A DNA stretch of 63,496 nt, from positions 1-63,496 of the forward strand of contig DASPIL010000003.1 of assembly GCA_035629175.1 (NCBI GenBank). Direction: 5' to 3'. Of the stretch, positions 26,049-35,171 are shown piece after piece (the first letter of the stretch is position 1; each line of letters starts with the position of its first letter). This DNA is from Verrucomicrobiia bacterium (GTDB lineage Bacteria > Verrucomicrobiota > Verrucomicrobiia > Limisphaerales > DASXHY01). The notes beneath the pieces are model-generated. The model saw nothing but the letters and a program-made list of their open reading frames with translations. It was not told where the DNA came from and did no database searches. The translations under genes and the position numbers were made by a program.

Positions 26049-28145
26049 ATGAAAGAATTCTTACCTGCTGACATTCGCAACTTTGCCGTGGTTGGCCATG
26101 CTTCTTCAGGAAAAACCATGCTGTGCGAGGCCATGCTCGCCAGCGCCGGGGTCATCAACCGCATGGGCAGCATCGCCGCAGGAACCACGGTGTCGGATTA
26201 CCACGAAAGCGAAAAGGCTCGCCAGATTTCCGTTTCGGCGTCGCTCATGCACCTGGAATGGCTCGGAAAGAAGTTCAACATCCTGGACTGCCCGGGTTAC
26301 GCGGATTTCATCAGCGAAGGACTCGGCGCCCTGAGGGTCGGCGATTTCGCGCTCATCGTCATCAATGCCGCACACGGCGTGGGTGTCGGCACCGATGCCG
26401 TGTGGCGCTATGCGACGCAATATGGAATTCCGAAAATGATCGTGGTGAATGCCTTCGACAAGGAGGAGTTGAACTTTGATTTAATCCTTGCCCAGGTGCG
26501 GGAGCATTTCGGTGCGACAGTGTTTCCTCTGACCCTTCCCGTGAACCCGGGTCCTGACTTCAACCAGGTGCTCGATGTGCCGCGCGATGAAATCGTCACG
26601 TACGCAACCGATCGCAGTGGGAAGTTCACGGAGTCCGCAGCTGCCGGCGAGTGGAAGGAAAAGGTCGATGCGCTTCACAAGGAATTAATTGAACATGTTG
26701 CCGAATCGGATGACGCGTTGATGGAAAAGTTTTTCGAGCAGGGCGGCCTTTCGGAAGAGGAATGGCGGGCTGGAATCCATCGCGCCATTCAGAACCAGGT
26801 GTTTGTGCCGCTCTTTGTTGCGTCCGCGGAGAAGAACATCGGCGTTGCCCGCCTCATGGATTTCATTGCGAAGTATGGATCATCGCCTGTGGACCGCGCC
26901 AAAGTCGCGGCGCTGGGCCCTGATGGCAAGGAACTGGCCGTCAAGCTGAATGATCCCGATCCCGTGTGCTATGTGTTCAAGACGATGAGCGAAGCGCAGT
27001 TCGGCGAACTCTCGTTTTTCCGCGTTTATTCGGGCCAGGTAAAGGTCGGTTCGGAAGTGTTCAACAGCGACCGGCGCATCTCGGAGAAGATCGGGCAGAT
27101 TTATCTGTTAAACGGAAAAACCCGCGAGAACGTGCCATTGTTGAACGCGGGCGACATTGGCGCCGTGGTCAAGCTGAAGGATACGCACACGGGCAACACG
27201 CTCTGCAGCGGCAAGCATCCTGTCACGCTCCCCAAGGTCAGCTACCCGCGCCCCAACATTCACGCCTCGCTCAAGAGCACGAGCAAGGGTGAGGAGGACA
27301 AGATCGCGGCCGGCCTCGCCGCCCTGCACCACGAGGACCCGACGTTTCTGCATCATGTCGACCCTGAATTGCACGAGACGATCCTGTCCGCGCAGGGCGA
27401 GTTGCACCTGGAGGTGATTGCTGACCGACTGCGACGCCGTTATGGAGTGCATGTGGAATTGCACGAGCCCCGCGTGCGTTATCGCGAAACAATCAAGGGT
27501 CACGGCGAATCCAAGTACCGCCACAAGAAGCAGACGGGCGGGGCAGGGCAGTTCGCCGAAGTGTGGATGCGCGTCGAACCCACCCCGCGCGATAAGGGAG
27601 TGGAATTCAAGCAATCACTCGTCGGGCAGAACGTCGATCGCGTCTTTGTTCCGTCCGTGGAAAAAGGTGTTCAAAAGGTTTGCGAAGAAGGCGTGCTCGC
27701 GGGCTATCGGGTCGTCGACGTGAAGGTGGATTTCTACGACGGCAAAATGCATCCCGTCGATTCCAAGGACATCGCGTTCCAGATTGCAGGATACTTTGCG
27801 TTCAAGGAAGCGTTCAGCAGCGCAAAGCCCTGCCTCCTCGAACCGATCAACACCGTTGAAATTCAGATTCCGGAAGATTGCATGGGCAAGGTCATGGGCG
27901 ATCTCTCGAGCCGGCGCGGACGCATCCAGGGCATCGACACGGACGGCAGCTTCCAGGTCATCAAGGCGCAGGTGCCGGCCGACGAATTATACCGTTATTC
28001 GAGCACCTTGCGTTCACTGACAGGCGGCCGTGGTGTGCATACGGAGGAATTCAGTCACTACGAGGAATGTCCGCGCGACGTGGAACAGCGGATTGTCGAG
28101 GAAGCGAAAAAGCATCGTCAAAATCACCAGCCAAACGGGCATTAG
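26049..28145 (+). CDS. Elongation factor G-like GTPase (EF-G2/FusA2 type paralogue)
   Basis: A 698-residue translational GTPase homologue with the five EF-G domains. P-loop GHASSGKT is at 16-23, and the G3 motif reads DCPGY (80-84) where canonical EF-G has DTPGH. The G4 motif reads NAFD (134-137) instead of NKxD. Domain IV contains HKKQTGGAGQFAEVWMRVEP, and the C-terminal region VMGDLSSRRGRIQGID is EF-G-like. The tyrosine after DxPG is usual in the FusA2/EF-G2 subgroup, but the loss of the G4 lysine is not expected and may alter guanine-nucleotide affinity. This is probably not the housekeeping EF-G. No ribosomal protein genes are nearby. Confidence 0.88.
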   Translation: MKEFLPADIRNFAVVGHASSGKTMLCEAMLASAGVINRMGSIAAGTTVSDYHESEKARQISVSASLMHLEWLGKKFNILDCPGYADFISEGLGALRVGDFALIVINAAHGVGVGTDAVWRYATQYGIPKMIVVNAFDKEELNFDLILAQVREHFGATVFPLTLPVNPGPDFNQVLDVPRDEIVTYATDRSGKFTESAAAGEWKEKVDALHKELIEHVAESDDALMEKFFEQGGLSEEEWRAGIHRAIQNQVFVPLFVASAEKNIGVARLMDFIAKYGSSPVDRAKVAALGPDGKELAVKLNDPDPVCYVFKTMSEAQFGELSFFRVYSGQVKVGSEVFNSDRRISEKIGQIYLLNGKTRENVPLLNAGDIGAVVKLKDTHTGNTLCSGKHPVTLPKVSYPRPNIHASLKSTSKGEEDKIAAGLAALHHEDPTFLHHVDPELHETILSAQGELHLEVIADRLRRRYGVHVELHEPRVRYRETIKGHGESKYRHKKQTGGAGQFAEVWMRVEPTPRDKGVEFKQSLVGQNVDRVFVPSVEKGVQKVCEEGVLAGYRVVDVKVDFYDGKMHPVDSKDIAFQIAGYFAFKEAFSSAKPCLLEPINTVEIQIPEDCMGKVMGDLSSRRGRIQGIDTDGSFQVIKAQVPADELYRYSSTLRSLTGGRGVHTEEFSHYEECPRDVEQRIVEEAKKHRQNHQPNGH

Positions 28146-28147
28146 GA

Positions 28148-28444
28148 TTAATGCGTGCCGGGTTTGCGTTCAGCCGGATTCGATGAAGGATTTTCCGGAA
28201 TGTGGATATGGTGTGCTTCCGGGTTGCTGAAGAACGACGTGTGTTGTTCCTCATTGGCGGGTTTTACCAGCACTCTGTCCACTTCCACGGTTGATCCGTC
28301 GGCTAGTTGCAGGACGGCTTTGGGCTCGCGAAATATCGGGGAGAGCTTTTCGCTGACGAGTACACCAAGACTCTGCGTCGGTTCATGAAACACCAGCGCG
28401 CCAATCCGGACATCATCCTGCTTACCGGGCCAATCTCGCTGCAT
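28148..28444 (-). CDS. Hypothetical protein, 98 residues
   Basis: Supported only by its composition. The segment DVRIGALVFHEPTQSLGVLV, then LSPIFREPKAVLQLADGSTV and EVDRVLVKP, alternates hydrophobic and polar residues like a beta-rich fold, and codon third positions look normal. The C-terminal tail is proline/histidine-rich (EAHHIHIPEN). The start at the ATG at 28442-28444 is a choice; the frame stays open to 28600, but that part is cysteine-rich and implausible. It ends 2 bp from the EF-G-like stop (convergent). Family not recognised. Confidence 0.45.
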   Translation of the reverse strand: MQRDWPGKQDDVRIGALVFHEPTQSLGVLVSEKLSPIFREPKAVLQLADGSTVEVDRVLVKPANEEQHTSFFSNPEAHHIHIPENPSSNPAERKPGTH

Positions 28445-28629
28445 TGGGCAACTGTAAGCACCTTCTGGCGACCGACAATTCGGGATGTCCCTACCGCAGA
28501 TCGTGATGCCGGCCCTATACCGGAACCAAGAAGCGGTTACATTTGGACAAGGGCAGCAGAGCAGCGAAAGAGCGGGACTGTAGCTTTCGTACGAATGCAA
28601 TTCGCCATCAACCCCTGAATTGGGTGTCC

Positions 28630-31347
28630 ATGAACGTGAACTTAAGAGAGCCGGATGCGGGTTTGCTGGCGCACGCCCTCGGGGCGGTCCACGTGGGGAT
28701 TACAATCTGCGATGATTCCGGGCGCATTGCCTGGGTGAACGACGCATTCACGCGGATATGCGGCTATTCGGCTGAAGAAGTGGCGGGCCAGCATACGCGC
28801 ATTTTCAAATCTGGAAAACAGGATCCAAGTTGTTACGCCGAGTTGTGGAACACGGTGCTCGGCGGGAACGTTTACGTGGGCGAATTGATCAACCGCCGCA
28901 AGGATGGAACGCTTTACCACGAGCGAAATACGATCACCCCAGTCACGGACGCGGAGGGCCGCCGATGGTTTGTGGCCATGAAGGAGGACGTCACCCATCA
29001 GAACGCCGCCAAGCAAGCGCTCGCGCGATCGGACGAACGTTTTCGACTGCTGTTCGAGCACGCACCCGACGCTTATTACCTCCACGACCTGGAGGGAGTT
29101 TTTCTGGATGGCAACAAAGGCGCGGAAGCGATGATCGGCTACACGCGCGCCGAGTTGATCGGCAAGAAGTTTTCCGAGGTGGAGTTGCTTCCCGCAGAAT
29201 TCCTTGGGTGCGCGCCTGAATGGCTGGAGCAAAGCCGTCTTGGCCGTCCTGTCGGTCCGCTGGACCTGGCCCTGAAACACAAAAGCGGCCATCTCGTTCC
29301 GGTAGAAATCCGCACCTATCCTGTCGAAGTCCAGGGACAGGTCTGCGTTCTGGGGATTGCTCGCGATATTCGTGAGCGAAAGACAACGGAGATGCGCCGC
29401 GGGATATTGGCGCAATTGAGCGAGCAACTAAATACCGTGCTGGACCTTCGCTCCGCGGCCACCGTGATTGCGACTGCAACGCACAAGCTCATCGAAGCAG
29501 ATGCTTGTTCAATCGATCTAAACGATGCGCAGGGATCTTCCGCTCGCCGCCTGTTCTCCGACACCACGTTCGAGGGCAAGCTAATCCCCATGACACCCGG
29601 CCTCGAGGCATCCCTGGAACATCAGGAGCGCTTCAGCCCACCTCTCGTGATTCCCATTCGAAACGCCGGCAAGGTGCTCGGATCGATATCCGTGCGCCGC
29701 CAAAAGCCGGCTGATTTCACGGACGAAGAACGCGAACGGCTGGCCTTGCTGGCAGATCATTGCGGACCAGCTGTCGAACGCATCGGCACTCGGGAGGCGT
29801 TGAGTGAGAGCGAAGCCAATTACCGATCGTTGATCGAGCGTCTTCCCGATGCAGTGATCGTGCATGTGGACGGACGGATTGTCTTTGCCAATCCTGCTGC
29901 CGTGCAACTGGTCGGCGCGGTGGATGCGAATGACATCGTCGGCCGCAGCGTCTTTGATTTCGCGGTTCCGGAAACCAGGATGCTGGTGGAAGAGCGAATT
30001 CTCAACACGCGCGCGGGCAAGGTTAGCCCGCTTTTGGAATTGAACGTCAGAAAGCTCAACGGCGCGCAGTTCCGGGCGGAAGTGATGTCGATCCCGTTTA
30101 CGTTCAAGTCCATGCCTGCCGTGCAGACCATTTTGCGCGACGTGACCGAGCGGCGTCACATCGAGCAGCAGCTCCAGCAGGCGCAGAAGCTTGAGGCTAT
30201 CGGCACGCTGGCAGGCGGCATTGCGCATGATTTCAATAACATCCTCGGCGGCATCATGGGGTACACACAACTGGCGCGAATGGATGCGGCCGATCGAAAG
30301 GAGATCAGAGACAATCTGGACCGGGTTTTGCAGGCTGCGGATCGCGCGAAGCAATTGGTGGCGCAGATCCTTACATTCAGCCGGAAGCACGCTCTAGTAC
30401 GCAGGCCATTGCGGCTGCACACCGTCGTGAACGAAACCTTACAGCTCCTGCGAGCTGCACTGCCAGCCACGATCGAATGCGTCACGTCGGTCGATTCCGA
30501 AGCTCCGCCCGTCGTGGCAGACGCCACCCAGATTCATCAGGTGCTCATGAATCTTTGCACGAATGCCGGACACGCGCTCGGAATGTCCGCGGGCGCCAGA
30601 CTGGAGGTGCGCCTCGCGTGCGAATCTTTTGCGGAGGGCCGGCCAGGTCCCGACCCTCGCTTGACCAGTGGAGTCTTCGTGCGTCTCACAGTCGCAGACA
30701 ACGGTCCCGGGATAAGGCCGGAACACTTGCCTCGAATCTTTGAACCCTTCTTCACCACCAAATCCCCCTGGGAAGGAACAGGGCTCGGCCTCGCCGTAGT
30801 TCATGGGATTGTTCAGGATCACGGTGGGGTTGTGCTCGTCTCAAGCACGCCCGGCGAGGGCGCCCGTTTTGATCTCTATTTTCCGGCGTCGGATCAGAAC
30901 CAGGATTTGCAGGCAGATATCCCTCGCGAGTTGCCGCGCGGAAAGGGTGAATCGATCCTGCTGATCGATGACGAGTTTTCTCTCGCCGACTCGGGACGTC
31001 GGATCCTGGAGCGGCTCGGATATAGCGTCACGGTGGAACTGGACCCTGGCAGGGCAATCGCACGGTTTTGCCAGGCTCCGGAGAAGTTCGCAATGGTGAT
31101 GACGGATTTAACGATGCCTGGAATGACAGGAGCGGATGTCGCGGCTGCGGTGCTGCGGTGCAAGCCAGAGGTCAAAGTGATTGTCAGCACGGGGTACAGC
31201 ACCCCTGCGAGCCGCGAACTACTGGAACAGTGTGGTGTCCGGGATTTTATCATGAAGCCCGTATCTGCCGAAACCCTCGCGTCGATCGTGAGGAACGTTT
31301 TCGACCGGCGGTTGAATACTGGCCGCAAAGGAGTAAATAGCGGGTAG
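28630..31347 (+). CDS. Hybrid histidine kinase (PAS-PAS-GAF-PAS-HisKA-HATPase-REC)
   Basis: A soluble 905-residue sensor kinase; no transmembrane segment is visible. From the ATG at 28630: PAS at about 10-130 ([20 protein letters not shown]), PAS at 140-255, GAF at 265-395, PAS at 400-515, HisKA with phospho-acceptor H533 in GGIAHDFNN, and HATPase with [16 protein letters not shown] and [13 protein letters not shown]-terminal REC follows with acceptor D826 in MTDLTMPG. The three PAS domains plus GAF suggest an internal small-molecule, redox or heme signal. The response regulator gene starts 2 bases after the stop, so the two are co-expressed. Confidence 0.93.
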   Translation: MNVNLREPDAGLLAHALGAVHVGITICDDSGRIAWVNDAFTRICGYSAEEVAGQHTRIFKSGKQDPSCYAELWNTVLGGNVYVGELINRRKDGTLYHERNTITPVTDAEGRRWFVAMKEDVTHQNAAKQALARSDERFRLLFEHAPDAYYLHDLEGVFLDGNKGAEAMIGYTRAELIGKKFSEVELLPAEFLGCAPEWLEQSRLGRPVGPLDLALKHKSGHLVPVEIRTYPVEVQGQVCVLGIARDIRERKTTEMRRGILAQLSEQLNTVLDLRSAATVIATATHKLIEADACSIDLNDAQGSSARRLFSDTTFEGKLIPMTPGLEASLEHQERFSPPLVIPIRNAGKVLGSISVRRQKPADFTDEERERLALLADHCGPAVERIGTREALSESEANYRSLIERLPDAVIVHVDGRIVFANPAAVQLVGAVDANDIVGRSVFDFAVPETRMLVEERILNTRAGKVSPLLELNVRKLNGAQFRAEVMSIPFTFKSMPAVQTILRDVTERRHIEQQLQQAQKLEAIGTLAGGIAHDFNNILGGIMGYTQLARMDAADRKEIRDNLDRVLQAADRAKQLVAQILTFSRKHALVRRPLRLHTVVNETLQLLRAALPATIECVTSVDSEAPPVVADATQIHQVLMNLCTNAGHALGMSAGARLEVRLACESFAEGRPGPDPRLTSGVFVRLTVADNGPGIRPEHLPRIFEPFFTTKSPWEGTGLGLAVVHGIVQDHGGVVLVSSTPGEGARFDLYFPASDQNQDLQADIPRELPRGKGESILLIDDEFSLADSGRRILERLGYSVTVELDPGRAIARFCQAPEKFAMVMTDLTMPGMTGADVAAAVLRCKPEVKVIVSTGYSTPASRELLEQCGVRDFIMKPVSAETLASIVRNVFDRRLNTGRKGVNSG

Positions 31348-31349
31348 CC

Positions 31350-32138
31350 ATGCATGCATCCCCGGACGAGACAGAGATTCGAATCCTCTTTGCCGATGAT
31401 GACTCGGCGTTTCGCGAATCGTACGCCGAGTTGCTTCGACGCCATGGGTACCATTGCCGCTGCACGGCCGACTCGGCGGCTGCACTCGAGGTGCTCAGGA
31501 ATGAACCTGTGGACCTTCTCCTCGCGGATATCCACATGCCGGGAAACGCGGACCTTGCGCTCGTCAGGGAAGCGGCTGTGGTTTGCGAAGGCGTGCCCAC
31601 GATTTTGATGACCGGACGGCCCAGTGTTGAATCGGCTGCCCTGTCGGTCCGGCTACCCGTCATTGGTTATCTTGTTAAACCACCGGATTTGCGGGAATTA
31701 CTGTCGTTGATTGCGGAAGCCGTTCCCCGCTACCGCCGCTTGCGCAGCATGGCTGCCGCACGAGATCATCTGGGAAAGTGGACGGAGGATCTTGCAGCAT
31801 TGGAAGCCCGGTTGCGGCGCTCGGATTCAGCCACAGAGCAGGTGACGCACGATTATTTTCGGGTGACGCTGGGAAACCTCATGTTGCAGCTCGCCGATCT
31901 GACGAGATTGCTCGAAATCTGCCGGACTCGCGAGGCCGTCACGCCTGCATTTCAGGAACTTGACTTCGCAAACGCGGTCCGCCACACGATTGATGTCCTG
32001 GAAAGAACGCGCCGGCAGTTTCGCAGCAAGGAACTCGGGGATCTGCGCCGCAGGTTGGAATCCCTCGTTCCATCCCGCCAGGTTCCCCAGGATGCCACGC
32101 CAGAAGAATCCCCGTCAGTTTTTCCAAAAGCTCCTTAA
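31350..32138 (+). CDS. Response regulator with REC domain and helical C-terminal extension
   Basis: REC domain at about residues 10-125, with the acidic pair in LFADDDSAF, phospho-acceptor D60 in LLADIHMPG, threonine in ILMTGRP, and lysine in YLVKPPD. The remaining about 135 residues are helical and charged and contain no DNA-binding, GGDEF or HD-GYP motif I can recognise. They could be a protein-interaction or histidine-phosphotransfer-like output. It is co-transcribed with the hybrid kinase. Output unknown. Confidence 0.85.
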   Translation: MHASPDETEIRILFADDDSAFRESYAELLRRHGYHCRCTADSAAALEVLRNEPVDLLLADIHMPGNADLALVREAAVVCEGVPTILMTGRPSVESAALSVRLPVIGYLVKPPDLRELLSLIAEAVPRYRRLRSMAAARDHLGKWTEDLAALEARLRRSDSATEQVTHDYFRVTLGNLMLQLADLTRLLEICRTREAVTPAFQELDFANAVRHTIDVLERTRRQFRSKELGDLRRRLESLVPSRQVPQDATPEESPSVFPKAP

Positions 32139-32231
32139 GTAACGCATACCGCGCCCGATAGTTCTCCCAGCGAGCCCGCGAAATGAGTTGCGGGTTGGCT
32201 TTCCCGGACAGGACGTATGGGCCTGTAAGCG

Positions 32232-32290
32232 AAGGCACGTTCGAATCAAGGTCTCCACGAGGAGGCGCAGGTTCGAACGTGCCTTTTGCA
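32232..32290 (+). terminator. Long stem-loop between the response regulator and cheW (terminator or leader element)
   Basis: A perfect 14-bp stem, AAGGCACGTTCGAA (32232-32245) with TTCGAACGTGCCTT (32272-32285), closes a 26-base loop that itself can form CTCC-ACGA-GGAG. It is followed by TTTGCATTTT. The stem is longer than a typical terminator stem and the U-run is interrupted. It may terminate the kinase/regulator unit or be part of the cheW leader (start 30 bases after). Confidence 0.6.
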
Positions 32291-32320
32291 TTTTCGGGAG
32301 CAACTCAAAATACAAACATC

Positions 32321-32791
32321 ATGGAAACTGCGACGATCGAACGCCGGAATCTTGCCGGCAAATACCTTACCTTCAATCTTGGCTCGGAATGCTACGGCAT
32401 CCCGGTTCTGCGCATCCGCGAAATCATTCGCTTTACAACGATCACCGCTGTTCCACAGATGCCTGCGTTCGTGAAAGGAGTCATCAACCTTCGGGGAAAG
32501 ATCATTCCGGTGACCGACATGCGCGTGAAGTTCGGCCTGGCTCCCGAAGACATAACCGAGCGGAGTTGCATCGTCGTTGTGCAGCTCTCAGGCGCAATCA
32601 TGAACAACAGTCAGATGGGACTGATTGTAGACGCGGTCGAAGAGGTGCTCAACGTCACGCAGGCGGATGTCGAGGATACCCCCGACTTTGGCGTGCAGCA
32701 GGATATCCATTCATTGCTGGGAATGGCCAAGATCAAAGGCAAAGTAATCACGCTTCTCGACCTCGACTCCGTCCTGGCACGCACCGCCTAA
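32321..32791 (+). CDS. cheW: CheW-like chemotaxis coupling protein
   Basis: A 156-residue CheW domain that links chemoreceptors to CheA. Family motifs: [59 protein letters not shown], and a C-terminal [11 protein letters not shown]. The start at 32321 opens directly on the domain; a longer reading upstream would translate the hairpin. It is followed after 38 bp by a receptor gene. No CheA, CheR, CheB or CheY gene is present in the window. Confidence 0.93.
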   Translation: METATIERRNLAGKYLTFNLGSECYGIPVLRIREIIRFTTITAVPQMPAFVKGVINLRGKIIPVTDMRVKFGLAPEDITERSCIVVVQLSGAIMNNSQMGLIVDAVEEVLNVTQADVEDTPDFGVQQDIHSLLGMAKIKGKVITLLDLDSVLARTA

Positions 32792-32829
32792 CCCTTTTTC
32801 TTAATCCTCAACATACCAAGGAACATTCG

Positions 32830-34446
32830 ATGAAAAATTGGACCATTGCAAAACGCATCACCGCAGGCTTCGCAACATTGCTCGCGGTCTTTCTGGGATT
32901 TGCCGCTCTCGTGGGGTGGCAGAACCGAAACGTAACAGGCTCGGTAAATATCCTTACGACCGACAGTTTGCCGGGCGTTCGCTATACCGGCCAGCTGCTC
33001 CAGGAAACACTGGAATACCGGGTGCTCACGCTCCAGCACATCATTTCAACGAACCATGCCGAAATGGTCTCAATCGACAAGTTGGCTGACGATAAAGCCG
33101 AGCAAATCCTCGAAACGCTCGAGGCCTACCGCAAGACAGTGACGCGTTCCGAAGAGAAACCGCTGGTCGAGCGCATCGGCCCGGCATTTAGCGCGTATCG
33201 GGAAAAGGCGAAAATCCAGCGAGGGCTGAGCCTCGCTGGGAAATCAGGCGAAGCCGCTGACATGATTCCCATGGTCGGAGCAATATTCGCTGCCTGCAAC
33301 AAAACGGTGATGGATTGCCGTGACATCAACATCAAGTGGGCGGCTGAAGCTACAGCAGCAGCGAACTCGTCCCTGGCGACGGCGCAAAAGGCGACGTGGA
33401 TCGCAGTCATTCTCGGCCTCGCTGTAGGAATTGCCCTTTCAGTAATGATTGCGCGCAGCGTGGCACAAGTGTTGAGCCGAATTGCGAGCGCGCTGGACGA
33501 GGGATCCGATCAGGTCGCTGCAGCAGCCGGGCAGGTTTCCTCAGCCAGTCAGACACTGGCGGAGGGCGCGAGCGAGCAGGCCGCTTCGCTGGAGGAGACG
33601 AGTTCCTCACTGGAGGAGATGGCAAGCATGACCCGTCGCAATTCGGAAAATGCCGAGAAGGCAAATGCCCTTGCACGGCAGGCGCGCACCGCCGCCGACC
33701 AGGGAGCCGAAGATATGCAGTCGATGAATGCCGCCATGGAGGCCATCAAGACCTCGAGCGACGACATTGCAAAGATCATCAAGACTATTGATGAGATCGC
33801 GTTCCAGACCAATATCCTCGCGCTGAATGCCGCAGTGGAAGCAGCGCGGGCTGGCGAGGCCGGAATGGGATTTGCCGTGGTTGCCGATGAAGTCCGAAAT
33901 CTCGCGCAACGCTGCGCTCAATCAGCGAAGGAAACTTCGACGAAAATCGAAGGCGCGATCACGAAATCGGCACAGGGGGTGGAAATCAGCACCAAGGTGA
34001 CGCATGGGCTGCAGGAAATCGTCACAAAGGCCCGTCAGGTGGACGAACTTGTCAGCGAAGTCACCAGTGCATCGCGCGAACAAAGCCAGGGCGTTTCGCA
34101 GGTCAACACAGCCGTTGGACAGATGGACAAGGTGACCCAAAGCAACGCGGCGACGGCCGAGGAGAGCGCCAGCGCTGCCGAGGAACTGAATGCCCAGGCC
34201 CAATCCTTGAAGGAAGCAGTCGTTGAACTTCTCGGGCTCGTTGGCGGCAGAGCCAAAGTCGCGGCTTCGGGAACGAAACATCGGTCCCCCGCCCATGGCA
34301 CCGCACCGCTTGTTGCCATTCACCGAAACGGGGCGCATACAAATGGACGCGGAACCGCGTCCGTCCGCAACAACCTGGCACCCGCGCTGTCGACAGATGT
34401 GAAGCGAGACATGTTGCCGCTTGAGGGCGATTTCCGGGACATGTGA
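32830..34446 (+). CDS. Methyl-accepting chemotaxis protein
   Basis: A 538-residue receptor. The cytoplasmic N-terminus is followed by TM1 (about 11-30). A helical periplasmic four-helix-bundle-type sensor domain (about 31-187) carries EAADMIPM near its end. TM2 lies at about 188-210, then a HAMP-like linker. The signalling coiled coil has the conserved hairpin tip ([20 protein letters not shown], then [14 protein letters not shown]). The C-terminus is a low-complexity tail without an obvious CheR-binding pentapeptide. It is paired with cheW and followed by a terminator. Confidence 0.94.
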   Translation: MKNWTIAKRITAGFATLLAVFLGFAALVGWQNRNVTGSVNILTTDSLPGVRYTGQLLQETLEYRVLTLQHIISTNHAEMVSIDKLADDKAEQILETLEAYRKTVTRSEEKPLVERIGPAFSAYREKAKIQRGLSLAGKSGEAADMIPMVGAIFAACNKTVMDCRDINIKWAAEATAAANSSLATAQKATWIAVILGLAVGIALSVMIARSVAQVLSRIASALDEGSDQVAAAAGQVSSASQTLAEGASEQAASLEETSSSLEEMASMTRRNSENAEKANALARQARTAADQGAEDMQSMNAAMEAIKTSSDDIAKIIKTIDEIAFQTNILALNAAVEAARAGEAGMGFAVVADEVRNLAQRCAQSAKETSTKIEGAITKSAQGVEISTKVTHGLQEIVTKARQVDELVSEVTSASREQSQGVSQVNTAVGQMDKVTQSNAATAEESASAAEELNAQAQSLKEAVVELLGLVGGRAKVAASGTKHRSPAHGTAPLVAIHRNGAHTNGRGTASVRNNLAPALSTDVKRDMLPLEGDFRDM

Positions 34447-34457
34447 TCGAACACAAA

Positions 34458-34494
34458 TCAAAACCCTCTTCCGCACGCGGGAGAGGGTTTTTTC
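34458..34494. terminator. Bidirectional terminator between the chemoreceptor and HPr genes
   Basis: AAACCCTCTTCCG pairs with CGGGAGAGGGTTT across CACG, with T-rich flanks on both strands. It serves the chemoreceptor (+) and plausibly ptsH (-). Confidence 0.85.
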
Positions 34495-34547
34495 GTTTAT
34501 GAATTTGATCCCACCTGTTGAAAAGTCACGCAACAGAGGAAGGTCAG

Positions 34548-34847
34548 CTATTCCTCATCAAACTTGCGCTTGATGAGACTTTCGATCTCGGCCAGCGCCT
34601 TGGGGGCATCCGGACCGTCGGCGGTCACCATGAGTTTGCTGCCCGGGCCAGCGGCCAGCATCATCAGACCCATGATGCTCTTGCCGTTCACCTTCTCGCC
34701 GTCCTTCTCGACGAAGATGTCGCAGGTGAAACGGTTCGCAGTCTTTACGAACAGCGCAGCGGGGCGGGCGTGGATGCCAAGTTTATTGACAACCTGCATC
34801 TCTTTGACTTGCGCGGCGGTTTCGTCGGACAGCTTTTTGGAACTCAT
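34548..34847 (-). CDS. ptsH: HPr-family phosphocarrier protein
   Basis: A 99-residue PTS phosphocarrier. The active histidine is H26 in KLGIHARPA and the regulatory serine is S57 in GKSIMGLMMLA. The terminal MVTADGPDAPKALAEIESLI completes the fold. Starting at the ATG at 34845-34847 leaves about 12 extra residues before the fold; upstream in-frame codons are not convincing. No enzyme I, HPr kinase or EII gene is adjacent, so it may serve regulation (HprK/S57) rather than sugar uptake. Confidence 0.9.
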   Translation of the reverse strand: MSSKKLSDETAAQVKEMQVVNKLGIHARPAALFVKTANRFTCDIFVEKDGEKVNGKSIMGLMMLAAGPGSKLMVTADGPDAPKALAEIESLIKRKFDEE

Positions 34848-35171
34848 TTCGATTACCCGTATAATTAGCTGACGCGGAACGGTTGCGCCAACGAAAATTG
34901 AAGAGAGGAACATTAACCGCGGAGGGGCACGGATTAACACGGCTCTTTGCTACTCTGCTTGCTCCCGTTCAATGTCCTGTCGAAATTCATAGAACACTTT
35001 GCTGGGCCCGGGAGGGCACTTTCCGGAGCCAGGATTCGCGAAAATTAGCGAAATTCGCGTAAACGCCGTTTCGACTCTTTCAAACGATCCAACTGCGGTT
35101 CGTTCGAACAGCAGGGAGGGTTTCTTCCCCCGTCTCGACTTTCACGCGCCACGCCGGTACGGTTTTTCCCG
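34848..35171. repeat. 324-bp divergent intergenic region with degenerate short repeats, locus B
   Basis: Bases 34912-34941 carry ATTAACCGCGGAGGGGCACG then GATTAACACGG. Bases 35033-35064 carry GATTCGCGAAAATTAGCG then AAATTCGCGTAAAC. Both resemble words at loci 13511-13603 and 47270-47461. The rest has no recognisable gene; promoters for ptsH and the helicase must lie here but are not evident. Confidence 0.55.
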
